From Marinomonas shanghaiensis (GTDB lineage Bacteria > Pseudomonadota > Gammaproteobacteria > Pseudomonadales > Marinomonadaceae): 64,000 bases of DNA. The notes beneath the pieces are model-generated. The model searched no databases and was not told the DNA's origin. It saw only the letters and a list, made by a program, of their open reading frames with translations. Made by a program: the position numbers and the translations under genes. The stretch lies in the NCBI RefSeq assembly GCF_003259175.1, contig NZ_QGOK01000003.1, positions 248,001 to 312,000 on the forward strand, written 5' to 3'. Positions 27,937 through 36,564 of this stretch are shown in pieces (the first letter of the stretch is position 1; each line of letters begins with the position of its first letter).

Positions 27937-29315
27937 TAAAGTGACTCCAAAAAATAAATGAGTGTATTTCGTTGTGCTTTAGATAGGCTTTTATAATGTT
28001 CTTGGCTTTGTTTCGCTTCTCCGCCATGCCAGAGAATGGCTTCTTCAATGCTTCGAGCTCTACCATCGTGTAAAAAGCCCATTCTACCTGAGATTTTTTC
28101 AGAGACGCCGATTCCCCACAGCGGTGCGGTTCGCCATTCGTTTGGACGGGCTGAAAAACTAGGGAATCCGCTGGCAAGTTCTTCGCCCATATCGTGTAAC
28201 AGCATGTCGGTGAAGGGGTAAAAGGTACGGTGGTTAAGGACGGCAAAGGGCGAGTGATCGCCTGTTTTCATTTTAGGTGTATGACAGCTCGCACATCCTG
28301 ACTCATCAAAAATATGCTTTCCCTGTAAAAATGTATCGTTCGTTAAGTTTCTCATGGTTGGAGGAGAGGAAAGAGAGACAAAAAGATCCACAAGCCTGGC
28401 TTGCTGTTTGTCTACTTCAAGGTTGCCCAAATGTGCACTGTTGCCATTCGGGCTAGCCAAACAGTCTGTTTGGAACTCTGTGCAATCTCCCCATGGTGAG
28501 GGGGTTAGAGGCGTCGATAGGCCTAAATCCGTATTAAAAGCCGACTGATTTTGTGCGCTGAGAGTTGCAACGGAGGCTTTATAACCAAAACGACCTATGA
28601 GCTTTTTTTTATCGCTTACAATCCAACTTACTCGGCCGCTAATGCCGTCATTATTTTTATCATCAGGGTCGGCACCTGCCATTATCATTTCATCAGGAAT
28701 GTTATCCAACAGACCCATGCCAACAAGAGCAGGCGATACCAGCATCGTAAAACCAGTGCTCGCTTCGAATTCACCGTAATTGAGTGAACTCCAATGCAGG
28801 TTAGGCTTTCTTAACGGCACTTGTGAGCCGTCGCTGAGTGTTTCTATTCGGGTGCTGTAAGTCAGATAATAATCGCCTTCAGGTAAAATACCTGGGGAAC
28901 TTTGTCCTTGAAATTGATGACCATATCGCTTGTCGCCAATATGAGGGTAGATCCTGTCTTTCTTATCGCTTAACGCAGGGTAAGATTTTCCTAATCTAAC
29001 TAAAAAAGAAGGAACCGATGCACCGCTTTGCTTTTCATCAGGAGCATGGCCTCGACCATTATTGACATGGCAATTGTTACAGGAGCGAGTATTAAAGAGA
29101 GGGCCTAATCCATCGCTGGCTGTTGTTGAGGAGGGGGCTGGTACCCAAAACTTTTGAAAAACGCCTTCACCTATATAAAAGTCCAGCTTGTCTTCAATTT
29201 TTATCCCTGCCAAGGGCGTGGAATAATCACTGGCAAATGCAAAGCTTTGAAAACAAAAAAAGCCAGCGCATGCGCTAGCAACAAGAAACACACAAAATTT
29301 GATGTTTTCTGTCAT
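27936..29315 (-). CDS. Di-haem oxidoreductase (DUF1111 family) of the imelysin cluster
   Basis: Two c-type haem sites are visible: CNNCH at residues 79-83 and CASCH near 340-344, as in the di-haem cytochrome c peroxidase-like DUF1111 family. A signal peptide covers about residues 1-29 (FLVASACAGFFCFQSFAFAS), so it works in the periplasm. Conserved FNTRSCNNCH and GRMGFLHDGRARSIEEAILWHGGEA are typical. Its constant company with imelysins suggests a redox step on iron during uptake; this is inferred. It lies 113 bases downstream of the imelysin lipoprotein gene on the same strand. Confidence 0.88.
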   Translation of the reverse strand: MTENIKFCVFLVASACAGFFCFQSFAFASDYSTPLAGIKIEDKLDFYIGEGVFQKFWVPAPSSTTASDGLGPLFNTRSCNNCHVNNGRGHAPDEKQSGASVPSFLVRLGKSYPALSDKKDRIYPHIGDKRYGHQFQGQSSPGILPEGDYYLTYSTRIETLSDGSQVPLRKPNLHWSSLNYGEFEASTGFTMLVSPALVGMGLLDNIPDEMIMAGADPDDKNNDGISGRVSWIVSDKKKLIGRFGYKASVATLSAQNQSAFNTDLGLSTPLTPSPWGDCTEFQTDCLASPNGNSAHLGNLEVDKQQARLVDLFVSLSSPPTMRNLTNDTFLQGKHIFDESGCASCHTPKMKTGDHSPFAVLNHRTFYPFTDMLLHDMGEELASGFPSFSARPNEWRTAPLWGIGVSEKISGRMGFLHDGRARSIEEAILWHGGEAKQSQEHYKSLSKAQRNTLIYFLESL

Positions 29316-29428
29316 AAACAGATAAGTACCATAACAGGTGGATAGAGACCTTTGCTAAAAAGCAAAAGTCTCACATGACACGCCTCATTCATCCATGCTT
29401 TAACTACAGATCAGTCCTTATGACACAC

Positions 29429-30727
29429 TTAATTATCAAAAACTGCACTTGGATTATCCAAACTGTCTGACCCTTCTAGTGCTATGCCTTCAAGTTTTAG
29501 TGCATGAATAACGTCTTCGGTCGTGCGTGTTTCGTTAACGAGCGAATCAACAAAATTTTGTACCAGCTGATTGCCTTTGATGTTGTTCATGGCAATTAAT
29601 ACATCAAAAGTTTGACCTTTAGCTGCGGCGTCAACCATAGCTTGTGCTGCGGCTTCTGTTTCAGCCAACTTCTGTTTCATTTCTGTATCGAGCTGAGGAT
29701 TTTGTTTTGCTACAAGATTGGAGAGAGAGGCTCCTTTTACCCAGCTACCATCAACACGTTTGTATTCACCTAAATATGCATTTTTAATGCCTTTCGCGTC
29801 ATAGTAATGTGACCAATGGGTGTTATCAGAAAAACAATCATGCTCTTCTTCTGGATCATGTAGCATAAGACCCAATTTGGTTCTTTCCCCACCCAACTCG
29901 CCGTATGCAAGGCTTCCCATACCAGTAAGAATAGTCGCAAGACCTTGTTCTGGTGTTTGCTCTAGTAACGCAACACGAGCCGCTCCACCTTGCTTCCAGT
30001 TATTTGCCATTTCCTCTAAGTCTGAAATCAGCAAATCAGTCGCAGCCACTAAATAAGCGCGACGACGATCACAGTGGCCGTTTGTGCAGTTATTTAGGTC
30101 AAAATCTGTGGCGGGACGTTCACCTGCGCCTGGATTAGTGCCGTTTAGGTCTTGACCCCACAGTAAAAACTCAATGGCGTGGTAACCACTGGCAACGTTG
30201 GCTTCAACACCATCCGCTTCCTGTAAATGATCGGCAATTAGCTCAGGGGTAATCTGGGTAGTATCGACTTTTACTCCACCGATCATCAAGCTGGTGGACG
30301 CAATCACATTGGCTGTATAAAGCGGATTTAAATCGGATTCTGTACCGTAGCTGTCTGCCGCCACGTAATCAATCAAGCCTTCGTCTAAAGGCCAAGCATT
30401 AACTTTACCTTCCCACTCATCCACAATCGGATTACCAAAACGGTAAACTTCACTTTGCTGATAAGGCACACGAGCCGCGATCCATGCCGTGCGTGCGGCT
30501 TGTAAATTAGCCTCTGTTGGATTGGCTAATAAGGTATCAATAGAAGCACGGAGTGTTTGCGCCGTTGTTAGTGAATCGGTGTAAACCGCTTCCGCAATGT
30601 CTGCATAATGAACCACAACGGAGTCAGCGGAGACGGCTGTGGATTCATTTTTTAGAGCGGCAGGACTGCAGGCCGTAAGCATCGCACCAGTCACACAAAT
30701 TGCGATAGGGGTTAACAATCGTTTCAT
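29429..30727 (-). CDS. Imelysin family lipoprotein (ICMP/IrpA-like)
   Basis: The N-terminus MKRLLTPIAICVTGAMLTAC ends in a lipobox, with C20 as the lipidated residue. The imelysin signature GYHAIEFLLWGQDLN follows, and further on GERPATDF and RRAYLVAATDLLI. Length is 432. Relatives include the Pseudomonas ICMP and cyanobacterial IrpA proteins, which respond to iron. It is the first gene of the cluster lipoprotein, di-haem oxidase, imelysin, DUF1513. A Fur-like box lies 39 bases upstream, fitting iron repression. The older claim that such proteins are peptidases has weak support from the fold. Confidence 0.9.
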   Translation of the reverse strand: MKRLLTPIAICVTGAMLTACSPAALKNESTAVSADSVVVHYADIAEAVYTDSLTTAQTLRASIDTLLANPTEANLQAARTAWIAARVPYQQSEVYRFGNPIVDEWEGKVNAWPLDEGLIDYVAADSYGTESDLNPLYTANVIASTSLMIGGVKVDTTQITPELIADHLQEADGVEANVASGYHAIEFLLWGQDLNGTNPGAGERPATDFDLNNCTNGHCDRRRAYLVAATDLLISDLEEMANNWKQGGAARVALLEQTPEQGLATILTGMGSLAYGELGGERTKLGLMLHDPEEEHDCFSDNTHWSHYYDAKGIKNAYLGEYKRVDGSWVKGASLSNLVAKQNPQLDTEMKQKLAETEAAAQAMVDAAAKGQTFDVLIAMNNIKGNQLVQNFVDSLVNETRTTEDVIHALKLEGIALEGSDSLDNPSAVFDN

Positions 30728-30765
30728 CTTAGAGGCTCCAATATTTTATGTGCCAACATAGTATT

Positions 30766-30784
30766 AGAAATGAAAACGATTATC
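30766..30784 (-). promoter_or_regulatory. Fur-like box before the imelysin cluster
   Basis: The 19 bases AGAAATGAAAACGATTATC match the palindromic Fur consensus (GATAATGATAATCATTATC) at 13 of 19 positions, including the whole right end ATTATC. The box lies about 40 bases before the lipoprotein start, where Fur would block RNA polymerase. Confidence 0.6.
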
Positions 30785-30839
30785 AACATTGCGCTTGCGC
30801 ATTTTTTACAAACTTCGAATGCGTCTTGTGGCACTGTCC

Positions 30840-31421
30840 TCAGTGGCATTGGTATTGAAATGTGTTACCGGCAGAGCTCGCAAGATCGTATTCGCAAGCC
30901 TTATTTCGTAATAAACTTTGTCCTTCCCACGATACACTCATACTGACGGGGGATTTATTTTTATAACTAGGGATAAAACGATAGGCAGCGATGACTTCGA
31001 TGTTACTGTTTGGACCTAATTGTACAGACTGTCCAATGAGTCTCTGGCGTGTTTCGGTATTATAAAGAGTGTAATCCGTCGTATATTCTTGATCGCCGTT
31101 TTCATGAGAGAAATTCAGCCAAATCTTACGATAAGTTTGTGGGGTAGGTGTTGGATTAGTAAAGCGTAATTTTGTGTAGATAATCTGTGCTCTAGACAAA
31201 CTCGTTTGTGCATTTTGGCTGACTTTTACAAATGCCATATCGTCTTCTTGCCAAGGCATATTAGTGCCAAACGATGCATCCACAATTTGAATGCTTTCCT
31301 TTGCTAAGACAGATTCTGTGAATTTCAGAAGGTCTTTCACTGGTGCATACAAGGCCAGTGCAACAACACCGAGTAGAGCGATTTTATGAATAGTATGAGT
31401 AGGGCTTGGTAGCTTGATCAT
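30840..31421 (-). CDS. Unknown one-helix membrane or secreted protein, probably SOS-controlled
   Basis: I do not recognise this 193-residue protein. It has one N-terminal hydrophobic helix (KIALLGVVALALYAPV) and a soluble part that reads as beta strands (AQIIYTKLRFTNPTPTPQTYRKIW, VSMSVSWEG). There are two Cys near the C-terminus, in ACEYD and YQCH. I chose ATG 31421 because AAAGG lies 8 bases before it; a GTG two codons earlier is too close to that site. The nearby upstream region carries two LexA boxes at 24-61 bases before the start, overlapping the likely promoter. The setting suggests induction by DNA damage. Function is unknown. Confidence 0.7.
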   Translation of the reverse strand: MIKLPSPTHTIHKIALLGVVALALYAPVKDLLKFTESVLAKESIQIVDASFGTNMPWQEDDMAFVKVSQNAQTSLSRAQIIYTKLRFTNPTPTPQTYRKIWLNFSHENGDQEYTTDYTLYNTETRQRLIGQSVQLGPNSNIEVIAAYRFIPSYKNKSPVSMSVSWEGQSLLRNKACEYDLASSAGNTFQYQCH

Positions 31422-31444
31422 ATACACATCCTTTAAACTGTCTT

Positions 31445-31464
31445 TACTGTTTATTTATACAGTA
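31445..31464. promoter_or_regulatory. LexA (SOS) box 1
   Basis: CTGT-N8-ACAG at 31447-31462 within the larger palindrome TACTGTTTATTTATACAGTA, two bases off the perfect gammaproteobacterial consensus. It is 24 bases from the start of the minus-strand gene. Confidence 0.85.
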
Positions 31465-31482
31465 CTGTATATCCGAACAGTA
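31463..31482. promoter_or_regulatory. LexA (SOS) box 2
   Basis: CTGT-N8-ACAG at 31465-31480 within TACTGTATATCCGAACAGTA. It adjoins box 1 and shares its outer TA, so the two boxes are 18 bases apart centre to centre, nearly two helical turns. On the minus strand a possible promoter (TACTGT, 17 bases, TATAAA) lies inside the pair. Confidence 0.85.
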
Positions 31483-31769
31483 CGTTTTTACAAGTTGTTT
31501 TTTCAAAAATAGTTTGCATTTCTCAAAAAAATTATCGTGATTGTGCTGTTTGTCGCTTTTTTAAATTATTAAAAATAATGTTTGATTTTATTTAGTTGAT
31601 TGAATTTAAAGGGAATATTCATGATTCCCACAGCCTTCTTAACGGTTTCTGTGGACAAGATTTTGACCTTCCGTTCTGTGTTCTGATTGGAAAGTCTATT
31701 TGCCTGATTAGATGGCAATAAATGACGTAGACACTATAATGCAGCCACTAATAAGAGATGAGGTAGGTT
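31483..31769 (+). promoter_or_regulatory. Intergenic stretch with promoter for the YhiN-like gene
   Basis: With the LexA boxes this completes a 340-base gene-free stretch. A perfect -10 box TATAAT lies at 31735-31740, about 30 bases before the GTG start of the flavoprotein gene; the -35 region is weak. A TTGCC/GGCAA inverted pair (31700-31718) lies just upstream and may bind a regulator. Confidence 0.4.
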
Positions 31770-32948
31770 GTGGATAAAGTGGATGTGATCGTAATTGGTG
31801 CCGGAGCGTCTGGTTTAATGTGTGCGGCAACAGCGGGCTACCGAGGTAAAAAAGTGGTGGTGTTGGATCACGCAAACAAAGCTGGCAAAAAAATTCTTAT
31901 GTCGGGTGGAGGCCGTTGTAACTTTACTAACATGGATGCAGCGCCTAAACATTTTTTATCTGACAATCCGCACTTTTGTATTTCTGCGCTGCGTCGTTTT
32001 TCACCGCAAGACTTTGTCGACCTAGTGGATCGTCATGGTCTGGATTATGTAGAAAAAACACCGGGGCAATTATTCTGTGAGCATTCTGCGAAAGATCTGC
32101 TTGATATCCTACTGACAGAGCTTGAATGGTCTGGTGCAGAGCTAAAATTAAACACGAAAATTCATCACATTGATTTTCAAGATGGGCATACCCTTGTTAA
32201 AACCAACCAAGGTGAGTTTGCTTGCGAATCTCTTGTTATCGCAACGGGTGGTTTGTCGATTCCAACCATGGGCGCGAGCGGTTTTGGTTATGACATAGCG
32301 AAACAAGTTGGACATGATATTTTGCCCACACGTGCGAGCTTGGTTCCCATTACGGTACAACCAGATCGTAAAGCACAACTGTCTGAGTTATCCGGTATTG
32401 CCTGTGAAATATCCGCAACGGCCAATGGTGTCACTTTTCAAGAGCCAATGCTCTTTACCCATCGTGGTGTGAGCGGGCCATCTATTTTGCAAATTACCAA
32501 CTTCTGGCAACCAGGCGAAGCCCTTAGTATTAATATCGCTCCGACCTTGTCGTTAGACGACTTACTTGATGTTCGTCAAAGGACGCCAAAGAAAAGCTAC
32601 GAAGGCTTCTTGTCTAATGTGTTACCAAAAAGATTGGTAGAGCTGATAAAAGCCGAATTTCCGTGGTTAACCGAGCGCAGCGCACAGACCTCTAATGAAC
32701 AGATCGACAGTTTATTCAACTATCTTGCGAACTTTGATATCGCACCCAATGGCACCGAAGGCTATCGCACTGCGGAAGTGACCCTTGGCGGTGTTAATAC
32801 CAATGAAGTGTCTTCTAAAACATTCGAATCACAAAAACAAAAAGGGCTCTACTTTATAGGTGAAGTCCTAGACGTGACTGGCTGGCTTGGCGGCTATAAT
32901 TTCCAATGGGCATGGGCGAGTGGTTACTGCGCTGGGCAGTATGTGTGA
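31770..32948 (+). CDS. NAD(P)/FAD-dependent oxidoreductase, HI0933/YhiN family
   Basis: The N-terminus holds the FAD-binding Rossmann motif VIVIGAGASGLMCAATAGYRG, and KKILMSGGGRCNFTN, diagnostic for the HI0933/YhiN flavoproteins. Further marks are VIATGGLSIPTMGASGFGYDIAKQ and the C-terminal TGWLGGYNFQWAWASG. Length is 392. The start is GTG, six bases after GAGG. The physiological substrate of this widespread family is not known. It is transcribed away from the SOS-box gene and alone. Confidence 0.92.
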   Translation: MDKVDVIVIGAGASGLMCAATAGYRGKKVVVLDHANKAGKKILMSGGGRCNFTNMDAAPKHFLSDNPHFCISALRRFSPQDFVDLVDRHGLDYVEKTPGQLFCEHSAKDLLDILLTELEWSGAELKLNTKIHHIDFQDGHTLVKTNQGEFACESLVIATGGLSIPTMGASGFGYDIAKQVGHDILPTRASLVPITVQPDRKAQLSELSGIACEISATANGVTFQEPMLFTHRGVSGPSILQITNFWQPGEALSINIAPTLSLDDLLDVRQRTPKKSYEGFLSNVLPKRLVELIKAEFPWLTERSAQTSNEQIDSLFNYLANFDIAPNGTEGYRTAEVTLGGVNTNEVSSKTFESQKQKGLYFIGEVLDVTGWLGGYNFQWAWASGYCAGQYV

Positions 32949-33263
32949 ATGGATCGTTGGAATTAAACTGTTAACTTTTCAGACTGAATTTTCCTTTAAT
33001 CGCCTCAATGCTTGATGCGCTGAGGCTTTCAGTGTTGTCTTCGCAAAATCTCGTTAAAAATGGAATTGGAGAGTTAATTTTCCTCTGTGTACTTTTGTTG
33101 TGTGATTTGTGATGACAAAAGGTTTGATGATTAAAAGCTGACTAGTAAAGGCTGGTCCATTCAGTGACGTTCACGTTGATCTGTCAGATAGTTTCAAGCT
33201 AGATCTTGAATTCGATCATTTCATCACAACCTATAAGGATACCTTGTTTTCGGAGCCTACAAC
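32949..33263 (+). other. Gene-free stretch before the CBASS operon
   Basis: No gene is seen in these 315 bases. A weak hairpin GCCTCA/TGAGGC (33002-33026) may end the flavoprotein transcript. I see no integrase, direct repeat or attachment site marking the left edge of the defence operon. Confidence 0.4.
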
Positions 33264-34349
33264 ATGGCAATTCAGACCCACTTCAATAATTTTGATAAAG
33301 CTATTTACTTAACTGGACAGTCACCAGGTTATAAGAATGCAAAAGAGAAAGACGATAGTATTCTTAATGATTTGAAAACGCGCTTTAAAGAGGAAGGTTA
33401 TCCAGTAGTTGATACCTTCTTACAGGGGTCATTTTCAGTTAACACTGCAATTAATAATCTCGACGGAGACTATGACATTGATCGTGCATTGGTCATTGAT
33501 GAAGGCTCCGCGCCTGAGGATCCTGTCAAGTTGAAAGGCGTTGCGCTTGAGGTTCTGACGAAGAGGAGTTTTAAAAATCCAAAAGTTAAGAAGCCATGTG
33601 TTACAGCGGACTACTTGAGTATCAATCTTCACATTGACTATACAATTTACACTCGAGACTCCAGTGGAAATTATAAATTAGCAGTAGGCAAACTTGGCTC
33701 GTCAGTTGAAAATAAGGAGTGGTCACCAACAGATCCTAAAGGTTTGATGGATTGGATCAATGATACCTCTAACTATGGCCAAAGTGCTCTCAATAAGAGA
33801 AAGCAGTACAAGCGACTGGTTCGATACATGAAACGCTGGAGGGATGTCAATTTCAACGAACAATCTCGGAAAAAGCTTTTCTCAATCGGTTTGACAATCA
33901 TGATTAAAGAACAGTATCAGCCTGATTACTTCTCAGATGTTGAAGATGACTTAGTAGTGCTTGAAAAGGTTGTACGTAAAATGCTGAATGCGGGATATAT
34001 ACAATTAGCAGGTTCAATTGATCAGCCATTATATAGGGTATCAGTAAACTTGCCTAAATCACCGTACAGAAATGTCTTTCAGCATAAAGTAGGAAATCAG
34101 TCATGGTCGGGTAGTGATACCAACATCGGTACATTGTTTAGAAACAAACTTACAAATCTGTTGAGGAAGCTTGAAGAAGCTAACAATGAAACAGATGAGA
34201 TCAAACAATGCGAAATTCTGAATAAGGTCTTCGGTGATGACTTTAAAATCCCTAACTCTTCTGGCAACAAAGGAACTGGGTCTGTAGCAGGTGTAGCCGC
34301 CGCATATTTCCCTACAGCTGGCGCTTCAGGGACTTCTCAAGGTGCATAA
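33264..34349 (+). CDS. CBASS cyclic-oligonucleotide synthase (CD-NTase)
   Basis: CD-NTases (cGAS/DncV-like) make cyclic di- or trinucleotides when phage infects. The nucleotidyltransferase core is visible: QGSFSVNTAINNLDGDYDID, with G55-S56 and the acidic cluster D69/D71/D73, then the third catalytic Asp in LHIDYTIY (D124). Length 361 is normal. The C-terminus is flexible and small-residue-rich, ending TAGASGTSQGA; in type II CBASS the synthase C-terminus is joined to targets by the E1/E2 protein. The next gene, an E2-E1-JAMM fusion, overlaps by 8 bases. The clade and the nucleotide product cannot be told from sequence alone. Confidence 0.9.
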   Translation: MAIQTHFNNFDKAIYLTGQSPGYKNAKEKDDSILNDLKTRFKEEGYPVVDTFLQGSFSVNTAINNLDGDYDIDRALVIDEGSAPEDPVKLKGVALEVLTKRSFKNPKVKKPCVTADYLSINLHIDYTIYTRDSSGNYKLAVGKLGSSVENKEWSPTDPKGLMDWINDTSNYGQSALNKRKQYKRLVRYMKRWRDVNFNEQSRKKLFSIGLTIMIKEQYQPDYFSDVEDDLVVLEKVVRKMLNAGYIQLAGSIDQPLYRVSVNLPKSPYRNVFQHKVGNQSWSGSDTNIGTLFRNKLTNLLRKLEEANNETDEIKQCEILNKVFGDDFKIPNSSGNKGTGSVAGVAAAYFPTAGASGTSQGA

Positions 34350-36564
34350 GTTCGATTATTCAAAAATTTATGAGTACTTTCTGGACTCCGAATATGATGT
34401 TGAGCCATGTGAGTTTAAGGGGCTTGATTTCCTTCGTGTATCTTTCGAAATCAACGGGATTGTAGTCAGCCTTTTGCATCGCTGTGTGGCAGAGATTACA
34501 TCTCTGCCACATTTCTTTTTGGAGAATTATGAAAAATCTGGGCGACTAGCCCACGTGTTACTCTCTAGAGATCCTGATTTGAAAGGCTTAGGATCCATAT
34601 GTGTCAATAATTTGGATTCGGTTTCCATTAACTACGAGTGCCCTGAGTTGGCTTTTGAGGAATCAATCCGACGACATCAGGATCTTTTAACGAAGCTTTT
34701 GACAGACTCTGAATTCAACGAAAGCGAGCTTTTGAGAGAGTTTTCAACGAACTGGCAAAATACATGGCTCAGTGAGCAGTCAACAAAAGTCGAATCCTTA
34801 ATATGTGCTTGTGATTTGAAGGATTTCGACATTTTGGAAATCTTTCGACCACTGGCTGGTGCTAATGTCAATCCTCTGGGGCTGTCATATGTGGCGGTAT
34901 CGAGGCAATACTTAAATTCGAATATTTCAAATTATTTATCTTTGCCGGTCCGTTCTAAAGCTCCTGAATATATTTCTGCATTTTATATGTCAGTTAAGCA
35001 AATTAGTTTAGGTTTTCCAAGCAATGAAATTGAATTAAAGCATTGGATTTGTGAGGTTTTCGAACTGCTTGATAGTGATGCACGATCAGAGATCGAAAGT
35101 ATCCTAAAGTCTCGTCGTTCTAAGCAATTCTGGGGCGTATTTGGTATTGAAACACCTTCAGGTGTTTCTTATTTTGGGATTCGGTTTTGTTGTAATTCCA
35201 AAAAATCATTTCCTGATAACTTTGAAAAGCTGGCTAACTGGAGTGTTGAGCCGATTTTTCTAACAATGTTGAATAAAGAAGAGCTTTTATTTCGAGGAGG
35301 AGCAGATAATACACTTTCGAGAAAGAAAGTTTTACTTGTTGGTTGTGGCTCCGTTGGCAGTGAAGTCGCAGATAAACTGGGTGCTGCTGGGGTTGGCTTG
35401 TTATCTATAGTTGACCCTGATTACTATTCCCCATCTAACATATATAGGCATTTCTTGGATTCTCGGTGGCTGTTTGAGCATAAGTCCTTAGCCGTTTCTT
35501 ATCAGCTAATGTCCAAGTACCCATGGCTTGAGGCTAGAGGTTATGGACAGTCTCTTCTGGACCTTAGAGATCAAGATATTTTGAGAGAGTTTGATCTTGT
35601 TATCGCAGCAATCGGTTCCCCTACACAAGAACGAATTTTTCAAGATTATGTCGTTCAAAATAATATTAATACCTCTGTTATTTATACGTGGCTGGAGGGG
35701 TATGGTATTGGTGGTCATGCAGTGCTTGATGTTCCGGGAAGTAAAGGTTGTCTGAAGTGTGCTTATGTTGACCCAGAGAGCGGTCGTAGGGGATTAGCAT
35801 CTAATCTGAATTTTCTCGTATCTGATCAAGACGTAGTTAAAAACTTTGCAGGTTGTGGAGAGATGTTTATTCCATATGGGCACCTTAGTTCAAGTCAGAC
35901 GGCATTGGTTGCTACAGATCTTGCCCTAAAGTACTTGAGAGGAAAGCAAACTGAATCAGCGAAGGTGAGTTGGAAAGGATATGACGATGATGCGATAGAT
36001 CAAGGCTTGAAACTGAGCCGTCGTTACTCCTCATTTGATAAAAACCTGAAGATTCAATCACTATGTCACCCAATGTGTGATGTCTGTTCGGATCAAAGGT
36101 ATGTTGTATATGGAAACCATGATCTTAAGCTTCGAATTCCTGCTTCAGTAGTTGAGGAATTAACATCATATCGGCAGGATGGTTCTGATGATGTTGAATC
36201 GGCAGGACTGTTGGTTGGCTATGGAAATGACAGTATTTACACTCTGTATGAAATTACCTATCCACAAGAATCGGATATTCGGGATCGGGCATATTTTAAG
36301 CTTGATCCTACTTCCCACCAAAAAATTATTGATGAATGTTTTTCTTGCTCTGATGGTTTATTGGGATATATAGGGACTTGGCATACACATCCTCAAGCCG
36401 TTCCATCGCCATCCAATTTGGATTTAAAAGACTGGCTAGCGCATGAGTCTGAAAATCAAGATAGGCAATTGTTTTTTATTATCGTTGGAAAAGATGAAGT
36501 AAAGGTTTTTGGAATCATTGATAGAGAACCTATTGAGTTCGCTGTTCTAGGGGAAGACTGCTAA
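34342..36564 (+). CDS. CBASS ancillary protein: E2-like, E1 (ThiF) and JAMM peptidase domains in one chain
   Basis: The 740 residues join the functions usually split between Cap2 and Cap3. The E2-like part (~1-150) has H71 and C87 in LAHVLLSRD then GSICVNNLD, the likely thioester Cys. A linker follows. The E1 part (~325-560) has the nucleotide loop VLLVGCGSVGSEVADKLGAAG, VDPDYYSPSNIYRH, CLKC and a candidate Cys in FAGCGEMF. The C-terminal JAMM part has HTHPQAVPSPSNLD: H681, H683, S691 and D694, a complete zinc site. Known Cap2 links the synthase C-terminus to targets and Cap3 cuts it off. The start is GTG inside the end of the synthase gene; the stop overlaps the effector start by one base. 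Confidence 0.85.
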   Translation: MHKFDYSKIYEYFLDSEYDVEPCEFKGLDFLRVSFEINGIVVSLLHRCVAEITSLPHFFLENYEKSGRLAHVLLSRDPDLKGLGSICVNNLDSVSINYECPELAFEESIRRHQDLLTKLLTDSEFNESELLREFSTNWQNTWLSEQSTKVESLICACDLKDFDILEIFRPLAGANVNPLGLSYVAVSRQYLNSNISNYLSLPVRSKAPEYISAFYMSVKQISLGFPSNEIELKHWICEVFELLDSDARSEIESILKSRRSKQFWGVFGIETPSGVSYFGIRFCCNSKKSFPDNFEKLANWSVEPIFLTMLNKEELLFRGGADNTLSRKKVLLVGCGSVGSEVADKLGAAGVGLLSIVDPDYYSPSNIYRHFLDSRWLFEHKSLAVSYQLMSKYPWLEARGYGQSLLDLRDQDILREFDLVIAAIGSPTQERIFQDYVVQNNINTSVIYTWLEGYGIGGHAVLDVPGSKGCLKCAYVDPESGRRGLASNLNFLVSDQDVVKNFAGCGEMFIPYGHLSSSQTALVATDLALKYLRGKQTESAKVSWKGYDDDAIDQGLKLSRRYSSFDKNLKIQSLCHPMCDVCSDQRYVVYGNHDLKLRIPASVVEELTSYRQDGSDDVESAGLLVGYGNDSIYTLYEITYPQESDIRDRAYFKLDPTSHQKIIDECFSCSDGLLGYIGTWHTHPQAVPSPSNLDLKDWLAHESENQDRQLFFIIVGKDEVKVFGIIDREPIEFAVLGEDC

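Noticed and set aside
27848..28246. Minus-strand frame of 132 codons inside the di-haem/imelysin junction
   Set aside because: It overlaps two well-supported genes in another frame and has no recognisable sequence.
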